A stretch of 20,106 bases of DNA from Mycocentrospora acerina (taxonomy: Eukaryota > Ascomycota > Dothideomycetes > Pleosporales). The notes under the pieces are model-generated. The model was not told the origin of the DNA and did not search any database. It worked only from the letters and a program-made list of their open reading frames with translations. A program made the position numbers and the translations under genes. The stretch spans positions 1 through 20,106 of the forward strand of contig JAKUHH010000077.1 in assembly GCA_022701365.1 (NCBI GenBank). Reading direction: 5' to 3'. Shown piece by piece: positions 1 to 7,984 of the stretch (within the stretch, counting starts at the first letter, position 1; every line of letters begins with the position of its first letter).

Positions 1-121
1 TGCGAGCCGTGCCACTGGGTTTTCATCGAAAAACATCCGATAAATAATTGGTAGAATCAACAGGTAAATCTCGTGCTGTTATTCCAATTTACTCTTACTA
101 GTTGTGGCTAATAAGTATTAG

Positions 122-327
122 AGGGAATAAGTGCCACCTCATCAGCTGGCATTAGTGCACCTTCACATGACCTGGACCAGGTACAGAATGCTTCTTGTAT
201 AACGTACGGTGATCAAGAAAAATCTGGTTTAGGTGATGATATTAGTTTCATCTCTGGAGGACTAGGCATGGATTCAGACTTTGACTTCATAAACGAGCTG
301 TACCGAACGATGTCTCAACAACAGTGA
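122..327 (+). CDS. Last exon of an unidentified plus-strand gene (5' part outside window)
   Basis: The stretch from about 122 reads without stops to TGA at 325-327 and looks like a protein C-terminus: a Ser/Ala-rich segment, then an acidic, aromatic end reading MDSDFDFINELYRTMSQQQ. Upstream of 115 the same frame has stops (TAG at 52, TAA TAA at 109-114). A branch-point-like GGCTAATAA at 103-111 followed by TAG at 119-121 fits a 3' splice site. I could not find an in-frame donor in 1-63, so the preceding exon probably lies outside the window or the gene is damaged. An acidic tail with Phe/Leu is common in fungal transcription activators, but that is only an analogy; no domain is visible. No function assigned. 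Confidence 0.5.
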
Positions 328-612
328 AGTTGCTGGCTTAAACATTGTCTTACTACCAGACTTCTGCACATCTTATAGGAATATAGCTTAGATTAAGAGC
401 TACTTGCGTGAATTTCATGTGCTCTGAGCTTTCTGAAAGATCGTGCTTTAAGTTTTATTTCACTCTGTGAAGTAAACTTGATCATGAAATCATTTCAAGT
501 CCTAGCCTTTCCAAGAGCTTATATAGCTCTTAGGCCTAATTTAGCAAAATTAATCTCATACGAGCTTTTAAAGTATAGTAGTACTAATCTTTTAAGATCG
601 TTACAATTATCA

Positions 613-917
613 CTATTCTTCTACTTCAATGCCTGCGCATCTAGAGTGACCCCTTGCAAATTCGATCTTTGTATCTATAGTGTCTACGCACCACTTCTGG
701 TATCTTGTTAAAGTTTTGCTCTGTTACCTATTTTAAGGTGTGCTAGTTCTTATGAATTAATTCCTTTAGCTTGCTGAAGAATTCTACAATCAGGCTCAGA
801 TCTGTTGAATATGGAGGCACATACATCAGCCGAACGTCAATTTGGCGGTATAAGCGCTTGACACGCTCTTTTCAATAGAAAGACTCTTTGTCCATCGTGA
901 GCACAAACCATATGTTA
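613..917 (-). pseudogene. Tc1/mariner-type DDE transposase relic (C-terminal part)
   Basis: The minus strand reads VLTMDKESFY, a stop, then RLMYVPPYSTDLSLIVEFF and SKLKELIHKN. This follows the DDE_3 endonuclease core of Tc1/mariner-like transposases, in which a catalytic Asp sits in an MDN-x-SFH block and the PPYSPDLNPIEEFF block carries the last acidic residue. After a frame change the end reads WCVDTIDTKIEFARGHSRCA, matching the usual C-terminus, and stops at 613-615. There are at least three in-frame stops and one frameshift, and the MDN Asn has become Lys, so it is dead. The catalytic domain is recognisable only to about 917; the N-terminal half was not found in 918-1395. Confidence 0.75.
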
Positions 918-920
918 GCC

Positions 921-1395
921 AAAACTCGTGTACTGTCAGGTGTGTTAGCGGGTAAAAAATCCAGGATCTAAATAATTTTTCGCATCTACACACCTAATAA
1001 TACATCATATTACACCTTCAATTATTCCTTCAAAGTTTTAAAGTCAGGATTAAGTGGATAATTGTCGAAGCGGTAGTAGGAACATAGAAATTGCTCTTAA
1101 TTTAGCAATATGGGATCCCTCTTAAAGAACTTAGGAGCAACAGGTCAATAACCTGCTACATAGCTACGTCTATCAATGATGTCAGCCTGCAATATATTAA
1201 TATTCTAGCCGCAGCAGCACGAAGGTCGGCCTTTTTGTAGCTCACAAATGAAGAACCTGAGACCAGCTAAAATCTCTCCGACGCCCTAAGGCTACTCTGT
1301 CAAGAAGGGCTTCTAGGCTAACTCGCACTTTAGGTGACCGAATTACGGCAACGAAGCCTGATACTAAATCTCATATGAGGGAAGAATTAGTAGTT
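921..1395. other. Intergenic, probably further transposon relic
   Basis: About 475 bases with no open frame of useful length. Given the Tc1-like relic directly at its left, it may hold the decayed upstream part of the same element, but I could not align it to a known transposase motif. Confidence 0.3.
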
Positions 1396-1490
1396 ACTTG
1401 TTATAGTATTTAGAATGCAAGACTCAGAGACCATGTAGGCACTAGGCTCTCATTTGCTCACACACACGTGAAAGCACACAAGTGCTTTCT
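1396..1490. repeat. Dispersed LTR-like repeat, copy 1
   Basis: This segment aligns with 7907-7984: both start ACTTGTTRTA and share a GACTCRGAGACYATRTAGG block followed by CACG-rich sequence with GTGC/GCAC inversions. Most differences are transitions. The form, starting TGTTG/TGTTA with CACGTG-rich hairpins, resembles the ends of fungal LTR retrotransposons, but no retroelement coding sequence adjoins it. Confidence 0.5.
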
Positions 1491-1506
1491 ATAATTAATA
1501 GAAAGC
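1484..1506. repeat. 9-bp perfect hairpin
   Basis: GCTTTCTAT and ATAGAAAGC form a perfect 9-bp stem around the loop AATTA. It lies at the edge of the LTR-like repeat and about 200 bases past the stop of the minus-strand membrane protein gene. It could be a 3' processing hairpin or part of the repeat; nothing decides between these. Confidence 0.45.
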
Positions 1507-1710
1507 CATAATTACGCAGTTTCTTTTCTATGTAAAACCCGTTCTATAAATGGTACATGCGCAGCAACAATCTAAAAATAGATTACCTGAATCTTTCTAT
1601 TCTGACTCTGTTCATTCCACAGTAGCTGAGTAGGATAGTTCTCTTGTCTAAAGATGTATCATTAGACACAGCTGTTTAAATCACTATATCTCCATCGGTT
1701 TCCTTCGATT

Positions 1711-3338
1711 TCACATCTTATCCCCCCTGCCTACTAATGCTGCCTCATCATCACTATCCGCCGGGGAACGCATGACCATCTGTGCACTCCTGATACTCTC
1801 TTCTCCCTCCACGTCGCTCTCAAGACTCTTGCTTCTATCAATTTGTGACTCTTCTGTCATGACACTTTGATCCAGTTCCGCCTTTCCTGAATAAGCGCCT
1901 GTAATTTCGACTTCGAAGCCATGGCGCTTCTTGCTAAAGAATGGATTAGGTTCTGTGCTAACAATGACCTCACATGTCTGCTTGATTTGATTGTCCATAG
2001 GTTCGAGGCTGACAGTACGGTCAGTAGCGTTTGAATCCGCTTTGCAGGAAACAACGCTTGTGAGTTCGAGGACAGAGGAGCGATGGTAGGATCTGAGACC
2101 CATAGAGCCAAATTTGTGACCGGTCGTAGAGCGGTTAGAGTGTGATTTGAAATCTCCAGCAAGAGCCGCCTTGCCCGAGCGGCGAGAGGCAGAGATGGCA
2201 ATCCGTTTAATAAGGTTACCCATTGTCATTTCTATGTTGAGTTTTACCAAGTAGGCAAGAGGGTGAAATTGGATGTAACTAAGATGTGTGAGTGTAGTGA
2301 CAGAAATCGTAGCGCATCATGCTTACACGAAGGAATTGGGAATTGACATAGCTGCAATAATCATGACATCCATCATCAACGAAATGCCGACTATTCGTTG
2401 ATTAAAGCGGACCAGTCGATTATACTTTGTAAGACCATTCTTAATAAGATTTAACTTTACAGTCCTTAGGAAGTACCAGTTTAGCATGGCATCTACAACT
2501 AAATAGAGACCCTTTTCTGTGCGATCCCAGTATTCATTAATAATGTGATACCTGTATAGACTTAGAATATAATTCTGCAATAGTCAGAATGCCAGAATAA
2601 TGTGATTTCACGTACCTATCGCTAATTTGTAAACGCGCAGGTATCCAGATGTTAAAAACGCTGATGTTGATAAGAGTGACAAATACAGCTGTAAGAATCA
2701 TAACTGTTCTTGAGTGCTTGCGATTAGGCACGATGATACGGATACGATTGATAATGATCTGCAGCAACAATTGAACCTGAATACACCACCAGAACACTGC
2801 GCAAATTAGTCAACTGAAGCAAGATGCAATAAGAGATTAGTCTGCGGAAATCTTACATATTGTAAAGAAGAAAGCAAAACCTATTTTCTATAAGTGTGTA
2901 TCATGAGAGATCAGCAAAGGCTTAAAACTTACTTGGTGGAATTATCTTCAGAAGATGCAAGTAGCACTCTAGTCCCATAACAAAAGATACTCCAAGCTCC
3001 AGCCATATCATCCAGATGTAAACACTTCTCAGCGGAGATCGGGAATCTTTTGTTTGCCCCCATCCTAGATACACTGCAATGCCGGCGTTTACTAAAGTTA
3101 ACGCCCATACTATCGAGGCAATGAGGATGTCGACATTTTTAATGGGCTCGATTACATAATTTGGTGAAATAAGTGGTCCCCAAGGCTTAAACTGAGGGTC
3201 ATTTTTGTATTCATTGTTCATGATTTGGATGTGTAGTAAGACTTGGGAAGGGGGTAAGTGGGTGGCCTCGACGACCGATTTAATGATACTTTTGAATGCA
3301 GGGCAATACGAGTAACCATTTGCTGGAATTCGTGACAT
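1711..3338 (-). CDS. Seven-helix-like fungal integral membrane protein, five exons
   Basis: Spliced model on the minus strand: 3338-2933, 2880-2857, 2796-2616, 2551-2327, 2278-1711. It gives 1404 nt, 467 aa plus TGA, in one frame. Introns are 52, 60, 64 and 48 nt with donors GTAAGT, GTAAGA, GTACGT and GTAAGC. The 24-nt exon adds SFAFFFTI and restores a full third helix (FFFTILFWWCIQ); skipping it still keeps frame but shortens that helix. Hydrophobic segments lie at about 69-91, 104-128, 137-159, 174-193, 216-236, 254-275 and, weaker, 277-299. Other landmarks are MSRIPANGYSYCPAF at the N-terminus, IPARLQISDRY and NEYWDRTEKGLYLVVDAMLN. Residues 303-467 form a Ser/Lys/Glu-rich cytoplasmic-type tail. 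The pattern fits a family of uncharacterised fungal membrane proteins; ligand and function are unknown. The start at 3338 is the first ATG and has the conserved-looking N-terminus, but the base at -3 is T. Confidence 0.85.
2857..2880 (-). other. 24-nt micro-exon of the membrane protein gene
   Basis: On the minus strand the segment is preceded by AAATAG and followed by GTAAGA. It enters with the single A left by exon 1 (making AGT, Ser) and leaves one T that joins TG of the next exon (TTG, Leu). Phase on both sides matches exactly. It supplies the beginning of transmembrane helix 3. Transcript reads are needed to tell it from a simple 136-nt intron (2932-2797), which also keeps frame. Confidence 0.65.
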
Positions 3339-4101
3339 TTAAATGGAGCGGAGGCTTCCAGCTTTTGACATTTGAGCCACGTCGTAACAAAAACTAGAAT
3401 GCTGGTTCAGGAGGCGCTGCGTCGAGTTGACAGTCATCGCTTGAGTCAAGACAAACTTTGGACAAGTCGATGGCTCTTTCCGCTATGAAACAGATCGTGC
3501 GTGTGCGGTTACAATGCATGTGAAATGTTTTCGGTTGCCTCTAGTGATGCCACCGGAAGAGGCTGTTCCAGGTACTGGTGTGATCCGAAGGCCAATGGCA
3601 ACGAAGGCTGCACGATGATGTGCATCACAGAGACGAGATCTACCGTCTCAATTACCACTTTAGTCAAATTCGAACTAATCTTCATTTTGGTTGACTGATC
3701 CGAAAGCTTGAGTCGAGGCCCGAATCGCGATAGGGTCCCGCAGTTTCCTCTGGATGATCGTCAAGCGGGGAAATGCCCAGCAAACCATCTGAGTGGTAAG
3801 TCAACAAAGCTTGGGTCAGGTACATGCCCGTGCGGACTTCGGAACGCGTAGCTTCGATCCAACTCCGCAAAACTCTACCGAAACGAGAGCTTTCTCGCAA
3901 CAGGTTGATCGGAACCGATAACCAGTTCATTGGTTATTACATCACACTAGAGACGGAATAGTTCAAGCTATTAGACTGCTACAAAAACGCAGGAAAGAAC
4001 AGCTCTGATATATACTTACATTTGTCAGCCAACCTACTGTTCTATTAAGTTGCAGCAGCAGGGAGGTTGGTCTTCGTTTTAGCTCACTTTGTCGTAAAGT
4101 G
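3339..4101. other. Upstream region of the membrane protein gene
   Basis: Likely holds the promoter and 5' leader of the minus-strand gene starting at 3338. Base composition is closer to coding DNA than that of the flanking intergenic stretches up to about 3940. A minus-strand frame with ATG at 3930 runs 82 codons to 3682 (starting MNWLSVPINLLRESSRFGRV), without a recognisable motif; it could be an upstream ORF, an unrecognised small gene or chance. No core promoter motif stands out. Confidence 0.3.
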
Positions 4102-4250
4102 CAGCGCGCGATTAAGAGGACAAGCATTATCAACAACAATTTTGGTCAGCCTTGGACAGGCCACCCACCTAATCTGTAGCCTGCATCGTCGCCTTATTTC
4201 TAGAATAGCCAGGAAAAACTTAAGTTAGGCTCCCGCTTATTCTTCGATGA
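4102..4250 (+). pseudogene. Possible Tc1-like transposase N-terminal helix-turn-helix relic
   Basis: Plus strand reads QRAIKRTSIINNNFGQPWTG, then HPPNL, a stop, and after skipping one base LHRRLISRIARKN. This resembles the linker and second helix-turn-helix of Tc1-like transposases, where a GRPRKL-type motif is followed by RRLIRIARKNP. It has a stop and a frameshift and no visible catalytic part downstream to 4500. Orientation is opposite to the Tc1 relic at 613-917, so it is a separate insertion if real. Confidence 0.4.
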
Positions 4251-6239
4251 TGTTAGCCTATGACTTGACGAGGATAGAAGAAGCTATAGCCTTACTTAAG
4301 ACAGCGTAGACAAGGTTGGGCCAAATTCGAGTGACTTCCAGGGTTGGGCTGACAAGTCTTCGTTGGCCTCTGTGGCCTGAAACTACACCTATTTGAGCAT
4401 TAGATACGTACCACTATTACCTTGTGAGGCCTTTCGCAGGAGCGTATTTTTTAGTGCAAGCCTAGTGAGAGACTAATAAAAGGTAATGCAATGGTCGATA
4501 GAACCAATGAGACAAATGAGTAGTTAGAGAAGTACGGAATCTAGCCCGTTGTCAATCCTTGGGCAAAAGCCAAACGATGATAACCAAAGTTCGGTACCCA
4601 CACACTTTTTTAAAAGGTCTTGCTAAGGTCTAGTAATTCCTTAGTGGTTGATCTCGTCTTCTGCTGAAACATTCTATCTATCTTAGCATATACTACACTT
4701 CTGTGTGACGCCTCTGACAGATGTGAAGGTTGTAAGAGACAAAAAGTGTGCGCTTTTTAATTTCACACAAGTTCTTTTTGGTTGTCATCTCTGATACTTT
4801 GATTTGGCTACTTGGATCAGAATACTATGTTAGCAGGAGGACCTAAGCGTACCTGTGACAACCTTTTGACTTGAAATCATCTAATTTCTTTCCCAAAACA
4901 TTTCCAAAGGTTCCTCGTTCAGCGATAGACTGAAAATGAATATAAGAATAAATTGTATGGCGCGAAACTAGTTAATAATCTCTCTGATTTTCCGTCAGAG
5001 TGCGGGGAAATTGTTGTTGATTCGTTTCCCACAGCTGCACAGTAAAGGAGAGGGTCAGCCTTAAAATCTTGCTATTTGCAAGTGTAGGTTTGAAATTCAT
5101 GGTAGGAGCTTTGTCTTACCAAATCGGCGTCTCTGGACAAGCCGTCTTGGGGAAAGGAACTTTAATTCTTTCTGAACCAAGTCTCGTCAAAACTTACGCA
5201 TTAGGGCTTCTACTCACTTGATTGTAATTCTGTGAAGCCTATACAATTAGGTATATAAAACCAAACGCGATCTAATAGTAAGCTCTATTAATTACATTTT
5301 CAGTTATATTGGTAACTTTCTTCTAAGATAAAGCTACAGTGATGCGAGGACGAATAAAGTACATCAAAATTTAAAGAATTCAAAATTTTGTTTATTTATA
5401 ACACCTACTGTCTGCGTTGATCTTGGGCTTCTATATAACTAACGTAACTTAAATCAACCATCAGCCTTAAGACAGATGAAACTTCTACTAATGAAATTTG
5501 AAATTGTAATATCATTCTAAATCGATAGGCTTTGTCTAATCGCACAAGGCTTCCTTCCGGTTGGAGAGGCCGAGCTCTGCGCCACCGGTCCCAGGCCGAA
5601 GGACCAATAGAGAAGGGCGAGATAGGCTGGTAGTCAGCTGTACCTCGGCAGATAGTGGTACCGAGCACATGTATCAGTATGCAGTGTGTCAAGAGGATTG
5701 GCAATGATTAAGTTCTGATTCGCTAGAACCTTGAGGTGTACCAAGAGTCTCTTGGGATCCCAAAGCTTTCGAGCTGTTCCGTGGGTGATACTTACAACAC
5801 CCTAACGCCTCTATCTGATTATTACTACAGGAATTAAAGCTAAGAAATTCATAGCATACAGGCAAATTGGGCTCATTTTAGTGTAATTTTGTTGAGTTTA
5901 GAAAGTTCTTACTTCGTTTGTTCAAATCTAGCCAGCAGCACATTTCTCAAGTGCTGAAGCGGTGAGACGAGAAGCAAGGCAGCTAGTACCGCTGAATTGG
6001 CATAAGACATACCACTCAGGCTACAAGTTTATTGTTGAGATGCTCTTTATGATTATTGAATACTGAAATATTTTTGAATTCGCCAAAATATCCCGTTCAA
6101 ATCAAGCAGATTTTGTGTACCTTGCCTAGCTATCATTCCAGCCCACCAGTCGCTTAGTTGGAAAATACAAGTCGAGGAAAACTATATAGTTTCTCATGTC
6201 TACGTCTCCAGTGATCTACAGCAACAATTATAATTCCTC
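4251..6239. other. Gene-free stretch, AT-rich, no supported feature
   Basis: No frame here has a recognisable motif. A minus-strand frame of 99 codons at 5405-5704 crosses a locally GC-rich patch but has no support. A 12-bp perfect palindrome TTGGGATCCCAA lies at 5752-5763, just after the near-palindrome CCAAGAGTCTCTTGG at 5741-5755. Probably decayed intergenic DNA. Confidence 0.4.
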
Positions 6240-6278
6240 AATACTAAGACGCAATACTAAGACGCAATACTAAGACGC
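6240..6278. repeat. Three perfect tandem copies of a 13-bp unit
   Basis: The unit AATACTAAGACGC occurs three times head to tail without mismatch, at 6240-6252, 6253-6265 and 6266-6278, with a partial AAT after it. It is in non-coding DNA. A short minisatellite, likely variable in copy number; no function can be read from it. Confidence 0.95.
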
Positions 6279-7011
6279 AATTAAAATCTAGGCCTTCTTA
6301 TGCCATTGTAAGAGGGCACCATCTCAACTCGCGCAATTCTTGAAACTATAATGCTCATTTTACTATAAGCTTTTTGAACACTTTTTCGCGAAAGTAATAC
6401 TATCAATTGATTCTCCGAGAAATGATCGAGTTAGTCGAGATTTAACTTATGTGTTTGATTGGTAGTCTTATTTGAGAGTTTATCCACCTCGTCAATTGTG
6501 CGAAACTTGGTGCGAGGGAAATTGGGAAAAGTCGTTTAATATTCCAAATCACTCCTCAGGGGTAACAGAGGGTCGCGTGATGGGCCGCCGTAACGTTATC
6601 GCGGGCTTTCTGGTGCTTCCAGGCTTTGGCCATAACTGACAGCTTAGTAGGGGGCGAATTCGGTTTTTGTAACCGGTTCTTTTGTCTAAAAGTAAAATTG
6701 TCTTGATTTAGCATTAAAAAATTTGGTACCACAAAAAAAGCCAATATTAATATACATGTCGACATTGCGCTCTATGCACTGGTTATCAATACCCCAAATT
6801 TTAAGGCTTTATGAAGAACCCTATCACTTAGGCCTCCCGAGCACATGCATTACACTCCTGATCAAGGCGACTTAAGCCATACTTACCAGAGGAGTAGCCG
6901 AAGTATTTAAAGTGCTAATTTGTATGCCTAATGCTTCTCTTCATTTGCTATTTTGGTAAAATTGTTTTTATCCTCTGGACACATACGTTAAGCAGTTCTC
7001 GCGTCTTATTG
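6279..7011. other. Gene-free stretch, no supported feature
   Basis: Contains a small GC-richer patch (about 6555-6670) with a 69-codon minus-strand frame that has no recognisable motif. No transposase, RNA gene or promoter motif was recognised. Confidence 0.35.
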
Positions 7012-7071
7012 TCAGGACACGGCTCTATCCCATTGTGCCATGCCAGCCAAAAAGGTACTGTGATTTGTCAT
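7012..7071 (-). repeat. Dispersed terminal-repeat family, copy A
   Basis: Read on the minus strand it contains CAGTACCTTTTTGGCTGGCA, then TGGCACAATGGGATAGAGCC and GTGTCCTGA. Near-identical sequence occurs at 15180-15243 (plus), 17299-17363 (plus) and 17634-17698 (minus). The last two face each other as terminal inverted repeats of a small element, so this is probably a solitary end of the same family. No partner in the opposite orientation was found within about 400 bases to the left. Confidence 0.75.
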
Positions 7072-7906
7072 TTGATATATTACAAGATCTCACAGTACAC
7101 GTCATCTATGTACAAGCTAGCCAAGCTCTGCTACACGTTAGAGTGACAAATTCTAACACTTATGCTCAGTCATCATTCTAACTCAGCTACCATCACCAAC
7201 AATTTGATCTTACTAGGTCACGCCGCATAGAAGCAACACTCATAGCAACTGGTCTGTTGGTTGACAATGACACTTAGTGAGTTATTCAGAAGTTTGTCTA
7301 GTCCATGTTGCTAATTGTCCACGGCGAAGGTTCCGTTTCCTGGATGCTTGGACTTATTTGAATGAGCACGCCCTCTTGCTCCTTTTTAAAAATGGCCTTA
7401 TCCTAATAAAGAAGATTATCATAAAACTAAACTTAAGTTATTGTCGCTTAAGATGTACTAAATCAAACTTAGCAGGATCACTTAATATTCAACCTCAGAA
7501 CCGAAGACGCTAGTGTTGTTTGCGATTCTGCGCTCTGAAAAAAAAGTGAAATTAGTTTGCTTAAAAAGTTCACTTTTCAAAAAGAACTAGTGTCGTAATT
7601 TTAAAAATATCGAAATTGTTTTAATTCCTTATGAAGGACAGTTGAGGGGTATAGCAGTCGTTTAAAAATCATTCTGTCAATCTGAAACAAATAAAATACA
7701 CTGAATAAGTCAAGCCTTTCCTATCTTCAAACTTAGGAATACATGAATAGATTCCTAACAGCAGATCTTTTGTCAGGGTTCAAAATAGAAGTGAATTTTT
7801 AAATATGAAAACTCGTAAAACAAGTTATGGGGCTTTGCACTGCACGTGGAATTACATGTATCTATAGAATATGTTCAACAAAAATGTGAGTGAATAATCA
7901 GGAGGA
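7072..7906. other. Gene-free AT-rich stretch with one inverted repeat
   Basis: No supported gene. AAAAGTGAA at 7542-7550 and TTCACTTTT at 7569-7577 form a 9-bp inverted repeat with an 18-base loop. A 78-codon plus-strand frame at 7277-7513 has no recognisable motif. Confidence 0.35.
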
Positions 7907-7984
7907 ACTTGTTGTATTATTAGGAGTATAGGACTCGGAGACTATATAGGAGTTGAGTGCTCACGTGCGAGCACACGTGCGCTC
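7907..7984. repeat. Dispersed LTR-like repeat, copy 2, abutting the stop of the macrodomain-sirtuin gene
   Basis: Shares the GACTCRGAGACYATRTAGG block and CACG-rich tail with 1396-1490. The motif GTGCTCACGTGCGAGCAC is a 6-bp inverted repeat around ACGTGC, followed by a second CACGTG. It starts TGTTGTATTA, as many fungal Copia-type LTRs do. It runs up to the stop codon of the neighbouring minus-strand gene at 7985-7987, so the insertion sits in what should be the 3' untranslated region. Confidence 0.55.

Noticed and set aside
478..711. 77-codon plus-strand frame
   Set aside because: It overlaps, antisense, the Tc1/mariner relic whose motifs are on the minus strand.
1857..2201. 114-codon minus-strand frame
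   Set aside because: It is a shadow frame inside the last exon of the membrane protein gene, whose spliced frame is confirmed by four consistent junctions.
5405..5704. 99-codon minus-strand frame
   Set aside because: No motif, no plausible start context and no continuation by splicing; the GC-rich patch alone is not evidence.
7542..7577. Bacterial-type terminator
   Set aside because: The stem-loop is AT-rich, the organism is a fungus, and no gene ends there.
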